Source: Gammaproteobacteria bacterium (GTDB lineage Bacteria > Pseudomonadota > Gammaproteobacteria > SZUA-229). From it: 37,536 nucleotides of DNA. Location: contig JADGFA010000043.1 in the NCBI GenBank assembly GCA_016744065.1, positions 1 through 37,536 of the forward strand, in the 5' to 3' direction. Numbering within the stretch: position 1 is the stretch's first letter; the number at the start of each line of letters is the position of its first letter. Of this stretch, positions 9,663-19,606 are shown one piece after another. Under the pieces are notes generated by a model. The model saw only the letters and a program-made list of their open reading frames with translations, was not told the DNA's origin and ran no database searches. The position numbers and the translations under genes are program-made.

Positions 9663-11156
9663 ATGAAAAACACTCAGGTAAACCCCGCTCCAATTAAACT
9701 TTACAGCGCTGAAGCTGTACGAAATCTCGATAGCATAGCCATTAATGAATTTAAAATTTCTGGCTATGAATTGATGAAGCGTGCTGGAAAAGCGACTTTT
9801 AACCATTTACAGAATACCTATCCATTAGCAAAAGAAATACTGGTGTTTTGTGGTGCTGGTAATAATGCAGGGGATGGTTATGTGCTTGCAAGACTTGCTA
9901 AGCTGGCAGGTTTAAACGTAAACGTTATTAGTCTGGTTGAAACAGATAAATTAAAAGGCGATGCAAAAACCGCATGGCTGGACTGGCATTCACTAGGTCA
10001 TCAGTTAAGCCGGTATTCTGAAACCTTATTACAGCAAAGTGATATTGTCATTGATGCTTTACTGGGTACAGGCCTGCAAAAACCGGTCGAGGGTGAGTGG
10101 GCCAATATAATTGAGGCGATTAATGATAGCCATAAGCCGGTTATTTCAGTTGATATTCCTTCCGGGCTTTATCCAGACACGGGAGTGATTGCAGGGCATG
10201 CTATAAGAGCAACATCAACCATAACGTTTATTGGTTTGAAAAAAGGCATGTTTACGCATATGGGTGTTGATTGTTGTGGTGAGCTTTTATTTGATAATTT
10301 ATCACTGCCATCGGGTGTTTATAATCGGCAGGATGAACAGGCTCAGTTACTTGATTGGGAATACCTGAAAAAACAGATTAAAGCCCGTAAGGCCAGTGCT
10401 CATAAACATCAGTTGGGGCATGTTTTTATTTTAGGGGGCGATAAAGGTATGCCCGGTGCAATACGGTTGACGGCTGAGGCTGCGCTCAGATCTGGTGCGG
10501 GCTTAGTGACAGTGGTAAGCCATAAAGAGCACATGGGGGTTTTACTTTCGGGGCGAGCAGAATTAATGCTACATGCAAGTGACGATGGACGTATTTCTTC
10601 TGAGGTACTCTCCAAAGCATCTGTTATTGTGATTGGCCCAGGCCTGAGCGAAAGTACATGGTCACAGAACTTACTGTCTTCCGCACTGGCGTGTTCAGTA
10701 CCTAAGGTCATTGATGCAGGGGCCCTGCGTTTGCTGGATGAAGAAGACGGGCCGCGCCATGACTGGGTATTAACACCCCATGCGGGTGAGGCTGCTGCTT
10801 TACTTAAAGAAAATAGCTATGCAATTCAGGAATCAAGATTCACCAGTGCTGAAATGTTGCAGGCTCAATATGGAGGGCACATTGTATTAAAAGGAGCGGG
10901 AACGCTATTGTTATCACCCGATGAATTAATTCAACTATGCCCCTATGGTAATCCGGGGATGGCATCGGCGGGTTCAGGCGACGTATTAAGTGGGGTATTA
11001 GGGAGTTTAATTGGTCAGGGCTATGATCTGTCGTTGGCAAGCTCTCTGGCGGTTTGTATCCATAGTATGGCAGGAGATATGGCAGCTTCAGAGGGACAGG
11101 CGGGTTTATTGGCGAGTGACTTATTTCCTTTTATTCGTCAATTAATAAATACCTGA
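9663..11156 (+). CDS. nnr: Bifunctional NAD(P)HX epimerase / ADP-dependent NAD(P)HX dehydratase
   Basis: This 497-residue protein combines both metabolite-repair activities that restore hydrated NADH and NADPH. The N-terminal YjeF_N/NnrE epimerase (about 15-220) contains FCGAGNNAGDGYVLARLA. The C-terminal NnrD ribokinase-like dehydratase (about 235-495) contains LGGDKGMPGAIRLTAEAALR and the ATP/ADP-site motif GNPGMASAGSGDVLSGVLGS split over its end. It opens the conserved gammaproteobacterial cluster and is followed by tsaE after 15 bp, as in E. coli yjeF-yjeE, so the two are probably cotranscribed. Confidence 0.96.
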   Translation: MKNTQVNPAPIKLYSAEAVRNLDSIAINEFKISGYELMKRAGKATFNHLQNTYPLAKEILVFCGAGNNAGDGYVLARLAKLAGLNVNVISLVETDKLKGDAKTAWLDWHSLGHQLSRYSETLLQQSDIVIDALLGTGLQKPVEGEWANIIEAINDSHKPVISVDIPSGLYPDTGVIAGHAIRATSTITFIGLKKGMFTHMGVDCCGELLFDNLSLPSGVYNRQDEQAQLLDWEYLKKQIKARKASAHKHQLGHVFILGGDKGMPGAIRLTAEAALRSGAGLVTVVSHKEHMGVLLSGRAELMLHASDDGRISSEVLSKASVIVIGPGLSESTWSQNLLSSALACSVPKVIDAGALRLLDEEDGPRHDWVLTPHAGEAAALLKENSYAIQESRFTSAEMLQAQYGGHIVLKGAGTLLLSPDELIQLCPYGNPGMASAGSGDVLSGVLGSLIGQGYDLSLASSLAVCIHSMAGDMAASEGQAGLLASDLFPFIRQLINT

Positions 11157-11171
11157 TTTAATAGAACAGTA

Positions 11172-11657
11172 ATGAAGCCAGTTATGAATAAATTAGATTT
11201 TTTTCTTAAAAATGAAACCGAGCAGCTTACATTAGCCGCATTAATCGCGACAAATACACCCCCGGGTACGGTTATTTTTCTGGATGGCGACCTGGGAACA
11301 GGTAAAACAACCCTGGTCAGGGGGTTTCTGCAATCTCTAAATTATACGGGTAATGTAAAAAGTCCGACTTATACCCTGGTTGAGCCCTATCTCATTGATA
11401 ATCAACAAATATATCATTTTGATCTGTATCGACTGGCCAGTCCTGATGAGCTGGAATATGCCGGTGGACGGGATTATTTTGATGGCCATTCAATTTGTCT
11501 GATTGAATGGCCAGACAAAGCATTGGGGTATTTACCCAATGCAGACTTACTTTGCCAACTTAGTTATAAAAATCAAGCAGATGCCCAGGGTAGAAATTGT
11601 ATTATCAGTGCAAATTCTGGCAAAGGTCAGAGTATTCTGCAAAGTTTATCTAATTAA
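11172..11657 (+). CDS. tsaE: tRNA t6A biosynthesis ATPase TsaE
   Basis: TsaE is the small ATPase that resets the TsaBCDE complex making N6-threonylcarbamoyladenosine at tRNA position 37. The protein is 161 residues with a P-loop GDLGTGKTT at 39-47, the SPTYTLVEPY segment, and HFDLYRL and LIEWPDKA, all typical of the family. An alternative ATG four codons downstream (11184) cannot be excluded, since neither start has a clear ribosome site. It sits directly after nnr, the standard arrangement. Confidence 0.95.
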   Translation: MKPVMNKLDFFLKNETEQLTLAALIATNTPPGTVIFLDGDLGTGKTTLVRGFLQSLNYTGNVKSPTYTLVEPYLIDNQQIYHFDLYRLASPDELEYAGGRDYFDGHSICLIEWPDKALGYLPNADLLCQLSYKNQADAQGRNCIISANSGKGQSILQSLSN

Positions 11658-11839
11658 TTGGATTAGAAGTATCTCCTATCTCATTAAAATTATTGATAAA
11701 AATAGTAATTCATACTTGCATTTTTCAGTAAATTTGCCAAACTGTGTATTAGAGATTGGCAAATATTGTTGATGTGCTCTTCAGGGAGCCATTGATGTGA
11801 AGAACAGAATTATTTAACTCAGATGTTTTGAGGTGCGAT

Positions 11840-13168
11840 ATGGAAAAACAGCGACGAAAATTTTTATCACAATTAACCAGTCAGCTTGCTGGCGTGGGTG
11901 CACTCGCTGCCGCACCGGTTTTAACAAAAGCTGCCGGTACTTACAGGCAAGTGCAAAATATTCGTATTTCACGTGAACCAGACAAAACCCGTCTGGTATT
12001 TGATCTGGATGGTTCGATAGATTATTCCCTCTTCAGTATGCATAAGCCAGAAAGACTGGTTATTGATTTAAAGCAAACGCGTTTAATGAATGCTGGTGTA
12101 CTTGAAGAGTTACATAGCACTCAGCTTAAAGGTATTCGTACAGGTGTGCGTAAGAAGCATGATTTGCGTATTGTGCTTGATCTTAAATCACGTACTACGC
12201 CTAACAGTTTTCTGTTAGAGCCAAAAGGTGATAATGGCTATCGCCTGGTAATCGATGTAAAAGAATCAACGGGTGGTAAAAAGCGAGAAGCACCTAAAAA
12301 GAAAAACCTGAGAGATGTTGTTGTTGCTATTGATGCGGGTCATGGTGGTAACGATCCCGGTGCTACAGGGCGCTTAGGTACCCATGAAAAAAATGTTACT
12401 TTGCAGATAGCCAAACGGCTGAAAAAAGCGATTGATGGCACCAAAGGGATGAGGGGCGAGTTAATTCGTCGCTCTGATCGGTTTATGCGTTTACGTGAAC
12501 GTATAAAGCGTGCCCATGAACTGGATGCTGATTTAATGGTTTCAGTACACGCGGATTCATTTCCTGATGTACGTGCCCGGGGGGCCTCTGTATATGCCTT
12601 ATCTGTTAGTGGTGCAACGTCCGAATCAGCTCGTTTACTGGCCGAAAAAGAAAATAAAGTTGATTTGTTATTTGGTGATGTAGATCTAAATCATCAGGAT
12701 AAAATGGTACGCCAGGTCTTACTGGATTTGTCTCTTACCGGGACGATTGAATCCAGTCTGGATATAGGCGATGAAGTTTTAAAAGAATTAGGTCGTGTTG
12801 GTCGTGTACATAAAAAGAAAGTGCAGCAGGCCGGTTTTGCAGTGTTAAAAGCGCCTAATATTCCAGCGATTTTACTGGAAACTGCTTTTATTTCTAATCC
12901 TAAAGAAGAGCGTAAACTGCGTAGTAGTGCGCATCAGAATAAACTGGCCAAAGCTATTTTACGCGGTGTAAATGATTATTTCTCTCGTAAAGCGCCTCCA
13001 GGAACCTGGCTGTCAGAGGCACAGGATCATTACACTATTAAGAAGGGAGATACATTAGCGCAGATTAGTGATAAGTATCGTTTACCCGTGGCGCACCTGC
13101 GTACGCGTAATTCATTGCGTAGTGATGAGCTAAGGGTAGGTAAGAAACTTTACATACCGGTTAGTTAA
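11840..13168 (+). CDS. amiC: N-acetylmuramoyl-L-alanine amidase, AMIN-Amidase_3-LysM (AmiC/AmiB type)
   Basis: A periplasmic zinc amidase that cleaves peptide stems from peptidoglycan during daughter-cell separation. Start chosen at ATG 11840, giving 442 residues, because GAGG stands 6 bases before it; a TTG at 11828 would also be open but has no such support. The N-terminus has a twin-arginine signal (QRRKFLSQL), suggesting Tat export as for AmiC. An AMIN septal-targeting domain follows (about 35-145), then the Amidase_3 domain (about 155-385) with zinc/catalytic residues H168, E183, H237 and E347. A C-terminal LysM domain (about 398-441) is shared with AmiB. Its place between tsaE and mutL matches amiB in E. 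coli. Confidence 0.93.
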   Translation: MEKQRRKFLSQLTSQLAGVGALAAAPVLTKAAGTYRQVQNIRISREPDKTRLVFDLDGSIDYSLFSMHKPERLVIDLKQTRLMNAGVLEELHSTQLKGIRTGVRKKHDLRIVLDLKSRTTPNSFLLEPKGDNGYRLVIDVKESTGGKKREAPKKKNLRDVVVAIDAGHGGNDPGATGRLGTHEKNVTLQIAKRLKKAIDGTKGMRGELIRRSDRFMRLRERIKRAHELDADLMVSVHADSFPDVRARGASVYALSVSGATSESARLLAEKENKVDLLFGDVDLNHQDKMVRQVLLDLSLTGTIESSLDIGDEVLKELGRVGRVHKKKVQQAGFAVLKAPNIPAILLETAFISNPKEERKLRSSAHQNKLAKAILRGVNDYFSRKAPPGTWLSEAQDHYTIKKGDTLAQISDKYRLPVAHLRTRNSLRSDELRVGKKLYIPVS

Positions 13169-13289
13169 TTCGGTTTATTTTCTAGATATTTTGTGTTTTG
13201 TTAAGGGGGACTTCCTCTTTAATTATACTATTCAGAGCTGACAGAGTAGTGAATCGATTCCGTACAATTCCCGGTGGTCTCAACTAGGG

Positions 13290-13318
13290 GACAGAGCACT
13301 AGAAAGCGCTGCTCTGTC
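13290..13318. other. Stable hairpin in the amidase-mutL intergenic region
   Basis: GACAGAGCA (13290-13298) and TGCTCTGTC (13310-13318) form a perfect 9-bp stem with an 11-nt loop. There is no U-run, so it is not a classical intrinsic terminator. The GACAGAG motif also occurs upstream at 13239-13245. A TATAAT (13362-13367) lies between the hairpin and mutL and could be part of a mutL promoter. The element could be a small RNA, a leader structure or a protein-binding site; I cannot assign it. Confidence 0.5.
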
Positions 13319-13432
13319 TCGAGGGATCTGTGCCATAACGATGTAAGCTTTGTTAGTACTCTATAATCGTTTTCTTTTTCTTATCATCTAAACCTTGGTA
13401 CACTCGTATTTTTCTAATGTAGTTAGTTTTTC

Positions 13433-15280
13433 ATGTCAAATCGTATACAGCAAATGCCCAATCAGCTTATTAACCAGATTGCTGCAGGTGAAGTGGTTGA
13501 ACGTCCTGCGTCGGTGGTTAAAGAGTTGCTGGAAAATAGCCTTGATGCAGGTGCGAGCAAAATTGATATTGATATAGAGCAGGGTGGCACTAAATTAATT
13601 CGTATTCGTGATAATGGTCAGGGTATTCATAAAGATGATCTGGCCCTGGCTTTATCTCGACATGCTACCAGTAAAATTCGTAATCTTGATGATTTAGAGC
13701 ATATAAGAAGCCTGGGTTTCAGGGGAGAGGCTTTACCGAGTATTGCATCAATTAGCCGTTTGAGCATTACTTCTCGCCAGAATGATGGGGATGGTTTTAA
13801 AGTGCAGGGGCAGGATGAGCAAAGTGCGCAAGTATCTCCCGCTGCACATAGTTTAGGTACGACGATTGAGGTGCGTGATTTATTTTATAATGTACCCGCG
13901 AGGCGTAAATTTTTACGCACAGAAAAAACTGAATTTGGTCATCTGGAGGACGTGGTTAAGCGTATAGCTTTAAGTCATTTTAATGTTGAGGTGAGCCTGA
14001 GTCACAATCAACGTGCGATAAAGTTCTGGCGTGCGGCGAATGATCAAAAATCGATGGAGCAGCGTATAGCTGAAGTTTGCGGTAAAGCGTTTATTGAGCA
14101 ATCTCAATATATGTGTTTTGAGGCCGCTAATTTAAAGTTACATGGCTGGATTGCTTTACCCAGTTTCTCTCGATCTCAGGCTGATATGCAGTATTTCTTT
14201 GTTAACGGTCGAATTATTCGTGACAAGTTGGTAACCCATGCGGTACGTCAGGCATATCAGGATGTTCTTTATCATGGCCGTCATCCGGCTTATGTTCTGT
14301 TCTTACAGCTCGATCCGGCTATGGTCGATGTGAATGCGCATCCAACAAAGCATGAAGTGCGGTTTCGTGAAGGTCGTCTGGTACATGACTTTTTATTTCG
14401 TGGAATTCATAAAGCGCTTGCCGATGTAAGGCCAGAAAGTATCAATACAGAAGAACAGGGGGCTGCTGAAAACAGTTTTAATGGTGTTATGCCATCTGTT
14501 GTTCAGCCTTTGCAAACTTCTCTTTCAGGTATTTCGAATTATGGTGGCCCGGCGCGCCAGAGCCAGATGTCGTCAGATGTAAATGAACAAATTCAGGCTT
14601 ATGCAAATTTATCCAGTGGGGTTTTATCTGCCACTAATTTACCTGCGGAACTTTCTATCGGTGAGTCGCAGCAAGTTGGAGATGGGGGGCAGGAGGTGCC
14701 ACCTTTAGGCTTTGCTGTTGCGCAGTTACACGGTATTTATATTTTGTCACAAACTACAGGTGGCATGGTGATTGTTGATATGCATGCGGCTCATGAACGC
14801 ATTACTTATGAAAGAATGAAGCAGGATATGCAGCAGGGAAGTTTAGCGTCGCAGCCATTACTGGTGCCAATTAGCGTGAGTTTAAGTGAAAAAGAAGCAA
14901 CGTTAGCCGAAGAGCAAACGGAGATATTTACTGAATTAGGTTTTGAGTTAGATCGCAGTGCACCTGAATCTATTCGTATTCGGCAAATTCCTGTTCTTTT
15001 AGCCAGAGCGGATGCAGAAACATTAGTGAGAGATGTGCTCTCAGATTTATTGAGTTATGGAAGTTCAGAACGTATCAGAAATGCAATTAATAAAGTGCTT
15101 GGGACTATGGCTTGCCATGGTTCAGTCAGGGCTAACCGAAGTTTAACTGTTCCAGAAATGAATGCATTATTGCGTGATATGGAAACCACTGAACGCAGTG
15201 GGCAGTGTAATCATGGTCGACCTACATGGACTGAGTTTAGTCTGGATGCCATTGATAAATGGTTTATGCGGGGACAGTAG
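13433..15280 (+). CDS. mutL: DNA mismatch repair protein MutL with endonuclease motif
   Basis: MutL couples MutS mismatch recognition to downstream repair. The 615-residue protein has the GHKL ATPase domain (about 1-330) with [14 protein letters not shown] and [14 protein letters not shown], a linker without clear domains (about 340-415), and the C-terminal dimerisation domain. The C-terminal part carries the nuclease signature D449[11 protein letters not shown]460, ACHGS (C561, H562) and C592-N-H-G-R-P. These are the metal-site motifs of nicking MutL proteins and are absent from MutH-dependent E. coli MutL. The start fits the family N-terminus although the ribosome site is weak. Confidence 0.97.
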   Translation: MSNRIQQMPNQLINQIAAGEVVERPASVVKELLENSLDAGASKIDIDIEQGGTKLIRIRDNGQGIHKDDLALALSRHATSKIRNLDDLEHIRSLGFRGEALPSIASISRLSITSRQNDGDGFKVQGQDEQSAQVSPAAHSLGTTIEVRDLFYNVPARRKFLRTEKTEFGHLEDVVKRIALSHFNVEVSLSHNQRAIKFWRAANDQKSMEQRIAEVCGKAFIEQSQYMCFEAANLKLHGWIALPSFSRSQADMQYFFVNGRIIRDKLVTHAVRQAYQDVLYHGRHPAYVLFLQLDPAMVDVNAHPTKHEVRFREGRLVHDFLFRGIHKALADVRPESINTEEQGAAENSFNGVMPSVVQPLQTSLSGISNYGGPARQSQMSSDVNEQIQAYANLSSGVLSATNLPAELSIGESQQVGDGGQEVPPLGFAVAQLHGIYILSQTTGGMVIVDMHAAHERITYERMKQDMQQGSLASQPLLVPISVSLSEKEATLAEEQTEIFTELGFELDRSAPESIRIRQIPVLLARADAETLVRDVLSDLLSYGSSERIRNAINKVLGTMACHGSVRANRSLTVPEMNALLRDMETTERSGQCNHGRPTWTEFSLDAIDKWFMRGQ

Positions 15281-15340
15281 AGCATAATTGTTTGCTGATT
15301 TTTCTATTAGATTTATGGTTTAAGAATTAACGACAGCTAT

Positions 15341-16306
15341 ATGAAAGATTTAATTATTCAGCGCCCAGCGGATGCATCAATAGATAGCCCGGTCGTTATT
15401 TTCATAATGGGGCCAACCGCAGCAGGTAAAACTGAGCTGGCTATTCAATGTGCAGAACAATTGGGGTGCGAATTAATTAGCGTTGATTCTGCACTAGTCT
15501 ATCGTGAAATGAACATTGGTACTGCCAAGCCAGATGCACAGGAACTGTTGCGTGCGCCGCATAAATTAATCGATATTATTGATCCGGCTGAGTCGTATTC
15601 AGCCGCTAATTTTCGTGAAGATGCATTAAAAGAAATTAAGTCCACTATCGGTCGAGGTAAAACACCCGTGCTGGTCGGTGGAACGATGTTATATTATAAA
15701 GTATTGCAGGAGGGGTTGTCGGAATTACCAGAAGCAAACGAAACAATTCGGCTTCAATTAGAAGCCGATGCAAAAATGTCTGGCTGGCAGGTTATGCATG
15801 ATCGCCTTGCACAGATCGATCCGATTTCTGCGCAGCGTATTCACCCAAATGACCCACAACGTATCCAGCGAGCTCTGGAAGTATATGAAATCAGTGGTAA
15901 GACCTTAACCGATTTCTGGCAACAGCAAAGCTCACAGACGTTGCCTTATAATCTTGTAAAAATAGCTTTTTTTCCTGAAGATCGTGAATTATTAAAACAG
16001 CGTATAGAGTATCGTTTTCATCAAATGCTGGAACTTGGTCTGATAAATGAAGTCAAAGTGTTGAGGCAAAGAGGTGATTTAAATCTTGATATGCCATCTA
16101 TGCGCTGTGTAGGCTATCGTCAGGTCTGGGAGTACCTTGATGGATTAATGACGTATAAAGAAATGACGGAGAGGGCGGTTATTGCAACACGACAACTTGC
16201 GAAAAGACAATTGACCTGGTTACGTAAGGAAAATAACTGTAATTTTTATGATGTAAATCAGGCCATTTATCTAAAAATACTGAAAAATCTAAAAAATTTA
16301 CTATGA
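15341..16306 (+). CDS. miaA: tRNA dimethylallyltransferase
   Basis: MiaA transfers a dimethylallyl group to A37 of tRNAs reading UNN codons, the first step to i6A/ms2i6A. The 321-residue protein has the P-loop GPTAAGKT at 24-31, [19 protein letters not shown] (the substrate-binding segment), the [11 protein letters not shown] motif, and [15 protein letters not shown] near the C-terminus. It follows mutL by 60 bp and precedes hfq, the conserved mutL-miaA-hfq order. Confidence 0.98.
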   Translation: MKDLIIQRPADASIDSPVVIFIMGPTAAGKTELAIQCAEQLGCELISVDSALVYREMNIGTAKPDAQELLRAPHKLIDIIDPAESYSAANFREDALKEIKSTIGRGKTPVLVGGTMLYYKVLQEGLSELPEANETIRLQLEADAKMSGWQVMHDRLAQIDPISAQRIHPNDPQRIQRALEVYEISGKTLTDFWQQQSSQTLPYNLVKIAFFPEDRELLKQRIEYRFHQMLELGLINEVKVLRQRGDLNLDMPSMRCVGYRQVWEYLDGLMTYKEMTERAVIATRQLAKRQLTWLRKENNCNFYDVNQAIYLKILKNLKNLL

Positions 16307-16426
16307 TCATTACTAATGGACTTGAATTTTACCCCAGCGTCACAACTTAGGGTCATTAATAATAAATAAACATGCTTTTTTGAGTATGTAAATATAAAAA
16401 TACAACAATATTTTGGGAGAACCATA

Positions 16427-16696
16427 ATGCCAAAAGGGCAATCATTACAAGAACCCTTCCTTAACGCGCTACGTAAAGAACGAGTTCCCGTATCTATTTA
16501 TCTTGTGAATGGTATTAAATTACAGGGGCAGGTTGAGTCTTTTGATCAATTTGCTGTTATGTTACGTAATACGGTAAGCCAGATGGTTTATAAGCATGCA
16601 ATATCTACTATTGTACCTGCAAGAGCTATCCGTTGGGCTAATACTCATGACGATGATAATGCAGATAGTGGGGGCAATGGCGGCGGTAATATGTAA
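16427..16696 (+). CDS. hfq: RNA chaperone Hfq
   Basis: Hfq forms a hexameric Sm-like ring that pairs small RNAs with mRNAs. The protein is 89 residues: the Sm core (about 7-68) includes [20 protein letters not shown], the Sm1 region with [10 protein letters not shown], and the Sm2 motif [10 protein letters not shown], followed by a short acidic, glycine-rich disordered tail ([14 protein letters not shown]). A good ribosome site (GGGAGA) precedes the ATG. The 120-bp gap after miaA is AT-rich and may hold an hfq promoter. An intrinsic terminator follows. Confidence 0.99.
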   Translation: MPKGQSLQEPFLNALRKERVPVSIYLVNGIKLQGQVESFDQFAVMLRNTVSQMVYKHAISTIVPARAIRWANTHDDDNADSGGNGGGNM

Positions 16697-16723
16697 CTGC
16701 TGCTTTTTAAAACATTATTATTT

Positions 16724-16748
16724 AACGGCTGCCTTTGGTAGCCGTTTT
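16724..16748 (+). terminator. Intrinsic terminator after hfq
   Basis: AACGGCTGCC (16724-16733), loop TTT, GGTAGCCGTT (16737-16746) pair over 10 bp with one G-U, followed by a short T-run. It lies 27 bp after the hfq stop and may separate hfq from hflX or act as a partial terminator. Confidence 0.75.
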
Positions 16749-16892
16749 GCATTTAGAGCTAAATAACGCTGAGCTGTTTTGTTGTTTGATTCTGAGGGGC
16801 AGGTGTAAAAACGGGGGAGTCCGGGCTTTGTATGAGTAATCGTATTACGTGTATAATGAAGTTATCTTAATCTACTCTAAAGAGAATTAATA

Positions 16893-18194
16893 TTGTTTGA
16901 TCGTCCTGATATTGGTGAGCAGGCCATACTTGTTCATCTTGATCTTAACGCAGAAAGTCAGCGTGAATATATAACTGAATTTAAAGAACTGGCATTATCT
17001 GCTGGTGCAACAGTTTGTGATATTGTGACCTCTCACCGCAAAACGCCAGATGCCAAATATTTTATTGGTAAGGGTAAAGCCGAAGAAATAGCACAAAAAG
17101 TAGAAGCTGAAGAAATAGAACTTGTACTGTTTAATCATGCGCTCAGCCCTTCTCAGGAGAGAAACCTGGAGGCTTTGTTTCAATGCAGGGTCCTGGATAG
17201 AACAGGTTTAATTTTAGATATTTTTTCTCAACGTGCGCGTACTTTTGAAGGGAAATTACAGGTTGAACTGGCACAGCTTAAGCATTTATCAACGCGTTTA
17301 ATCCGGGGCTGGACTCATCTGGAACGTCAGAAAGGAGGGATTGGTTTACGTGGGCCGGGTGAAACCCAGTTGGAAACGGATCGTCGTTTACTGGGAATGC
17401 GTATAAGACAAATTAAAAAACGTCTGGATAAAGTAAGGAAACAGCGGGAGCAGGGCAGAATGGCCCGGCGTAAAGCAGAAGTGCCTACCGTTGCTTTTGT
17501 TGGTTATACCAATGCGGGTAAGTCAACTTTGTTTAATGCGCTGACAGATGCGGATGTGTATGTGCAGGATCAGTTATTTGCAACGCTGGACCCGACCTTA
17601 AGGAGGATGAAGATAGATAATAGCTGTGAAATTATCCTGGCAGATACAGTTGGTTTTATTCGACATTTGCCCCATGACCTGGTTGATGCTTTTCGATCAA
17701 CCCTGCAGGAAACAGAGCAGGCCCATTTGTTATTTCATATTATTGATGCATCAGATGATATGCGTCTGGATAATATTGAGGCAGTGGAGACTGTGTTGCA
17801 GGAAATTGGTGCTATGAAAGTGCCACAGATTCAGATTATGAATAAAATTGATCGCCTGGAAATTGAGCCACGTATCGATCGTGACGAACAGGGTAATATT
17901 AAAAGGATTTGGGTCTCGGCTATTGAAAATCAGGGTTTAGATTTAATACACCAGGCTTTGAGTGATTACTTTAAACAGGACCTGATTAAAGGTTCATTAT
18001 GCCTTTCACCAGCGGATGGCAGGGTGCGGGCATTGCTTTATGGCATAAATGCAGTTGATGATGAGCGGGTAGATGAGCAGGGGCAGTTTATATTACAAAT
18101 TAATATTCCCAGACGTGATTTATTACAAATGGCCAGCCGTGAGTCAGTTCCTGAGCATCTGTTACTGCCTGAAAAGTATGCTGTTTCGCTTTAG
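16893..18194 (+). CDS. hflX: Ribosome-associated GTPase HflX
   Basis: HflX is a GTPase that binds and splits stalled or stressed 70S ribosomes. The 433-residue protein has the HflX N-terminal nucleotide-binding domain (LVLFNHALSPSQERNLE), the linker motif GGIGLRGPGETQLETDRR, and a G domain with P-loop GYTNAGKS (204-211), DTVGFI (G3) and NKID (G4), then a C-terminal domain. The start is TTG, supported by AAAGAGAA about 8 bases upstream and by the conserved MFDR N-terminus; the first ATG lies far inside the conserved region. It sits in the hfq-hflX-hflK-hflC order. Confidence 0.97.
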   Translation: MFDRPDIGEQAILVHLDLNAESQREYITEFKELALSAGATVCDIVTSHRKTPDAKYFIGKGKAEEIAQKVEAEEIELVLFNHALSPSQERNLEALFQCRVLDRTGLILDIFSQRARTFEGKLQVELAQLKHLSTRLIRGWTHLERQKGGIGLRGPGETQLETDRRLLGMRIRQIKKRLDKVRKQREQGRMARRKAEVPTVAFVGYTNAGKSTLFNALTDADVYVQDQLFATLDPTLRRMKIDNSCEIILADTVGFIRHLPHDLVDAFRSTLQETEQAHLLFHIIDASDDMRLDNIEAVETVLQEIGAMKVPQIQIMNKIDRLEIEPRIDRDEQGNIKRIWVSAIENQGLDLIHQALSDYFKQDLIKGSLCLSPADGRVRALLYGINAVDDERVDEQGQFILQINIPRRDLLQMASRESVPEHLLLPEKYAVSL

Positions 18195-18451
18195 AATAGT
18201 TTAGCCTGAAAGGTTTTTTATAATAAATCATAGTTTTTCCCGTTATAGTGCTGTTCTCTGGATGATGTAGGGCGCTGCTTTAGCCCGTAGCCCGTTGATT
18301 GTGACATTAGATGCACAGGTCCTGTTCAGGGATGATGCGCAAAGGAAAAAGCAGTTGATATTAGCTAATTACCGCACTCAATGCCTTCTGTTTCTGTTGC
18401 AGACAGGTTACAATCCGCTCTCTTAAAAATTGATTATATCTGGAGTCGCTA

Positions 18452-19606
18452 ATGGCTTGGAATGAGCCGGGTGGAAATAAGAATAAAGATCCGTGGGGCA
18501 ATCGTGGTAGTAATGATGGCCCGCCTGATCTGGACGAAGTATTTAAAAAGTTCATGGGTAAGCTTAATGGCATATTAGGTAGTTCCGGCGGTACTGGTCG
18601 AGGTGTGTCTTCGGGTAATAATTCTGGCGGTATTATTGTGTTGCTGGTGATTGCTGCGATTATCTGGCTAGCGACAGGTACTTATAAAGTTGCAGAAGCT
18701 GAACGCGGTGTTGTGTTACGTTTTGGAAAACATGCGTATACCGTTGAGTCGGGTTTGCATTGGCATATGCCGAGTCCAATAGAAAAAGTTTTTAAAGTGG
18801 ATGTGAGCAGTGTTCAGGAATTTCCGCTTAAAAGTACGATGCTGACTCAGGATCAAAATATTATTGATATTGATATTACGGTGCAATATCAGATTGGTAT
18901 AGCGGAAGATTATCTGTTTGAGATGCGCAGTCCTGTACGTACACTGGCCGAAGCGACTGAAAGTGCATTGCGTCAGCATATTGGGCGTAGCACTATGGAC
19001 TATGTTTTTGGTGATGGTCGTGAAGATATTGCGCTTAGTACTCAGGAAACCATTCAAAATATACTGGATAGTTACAAGTCAGGTTTACAGATTCTTCGTG
19101 TTAATCTTCAGGAAGCTAAACCACCTGAGCCTGTTAAGGCATCGTTTGATGATGTAACTCAGGCGGTAGAGGATGAAGTTAAGTTAAAGAATCAGGCTGA
19201 ATCATACCGTAATGAAATATTACCAACGGCTCGTGGTGAATCAGCGAAAATGCTGGAGCAGGCCAAAGCTTATAAACAGGAAGTTGTTGCACGTGCAGAA
19301 GGTGATGCAAAGCGTTTCGTTAATCTTTATGATGAGTATCGTAAAGCACCTGCTGTTACTCGTGACCGTATTTATATAGAAACAGTTGAAGAGGTCTTAT
19401 CTCAAGCCAGTAAGGTTATGGTGGATGTTAAAGGTGGAAATAATATGATTTATTTACCATTGGATAAGATGTTACAAAATCAAAATAATGATGTAAGTAG
19501 TAACACGCTGCAAAGAGCTGGACGTTTAATTGATAATGCACGAAGTAATAATTTTGATAGCAATGATTTTAAAACCCGCTCTTCACGTACAAGGGAGGCA
19601 AGATAA
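18452..19606 (+). CDS. hflK: HflK, subunit of the HflKC membrane complex (SPFH/prohibitin family)
   Basis: HflK and HflC form a large periplasmic cage that surrounds and modulates the FtsH protease. The 384-residue protein begins with the typical Gly/Asn-rich cytoplasmic segment (MAWNEPGGNKNKDPWG), followed by one transmembrane helix (about 62-77), the SPFH/band 7 domain (about 80-260) and an Ala/Glu-rich coiled coil ending in a polar tail. A 257-bp gap after hflX probably holds a promoter; a short GGGC/GCCC repeat (18270-18286) is the only structure I see there. Its stop overlaps the hflC start. Confidence 0.97.
   Translation: MAWNEPGGNKNKDPWGNRGSNDGPPDLDEVFKKFMGKLNGILGSSGGTGRGVSSGNNSGGIIVLLVIAAIIWLATGTYKVAEAERGVVLRFGKHAYTVESGLHWHMPSPIEKVFKVDVSSVQEFPLKSTMLTQDQNIIDIDITVQYQIGIAEDYLFEMRSPVRTLAEATESALRQHIGRSTMDYVFGDGREDIALSTQETIQNILDSYKSGLQILRVNLQEAKPPEPVKASFDDVTQAVEDEVKLKNQAESYRNEILPTARGESAKMLEQAKAYKQEVVARAEGDAKRFVNLYDEYRKAPAVTRDRIYIETVEEVLSQASKVMVDVKGGNNMIYLPLDKMLQNQNNDVSSNTLQRAGRLIDNARSNNFDSNDFKTRSSRTREAR

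Noticed and set aside
11828..11839. TTG start for the amidase gene
   Set aside because: ATG 11840 has GAGG at ideal spacing and gives a clean twin-arginine signal; the TTG has no ribosome site.
18201..18222. Terminator after hflX (CCT-GAA-AGG followed by T-run)
   Set aside because: The T-run is good but the stem is only 3-4 bp, too weak to call.
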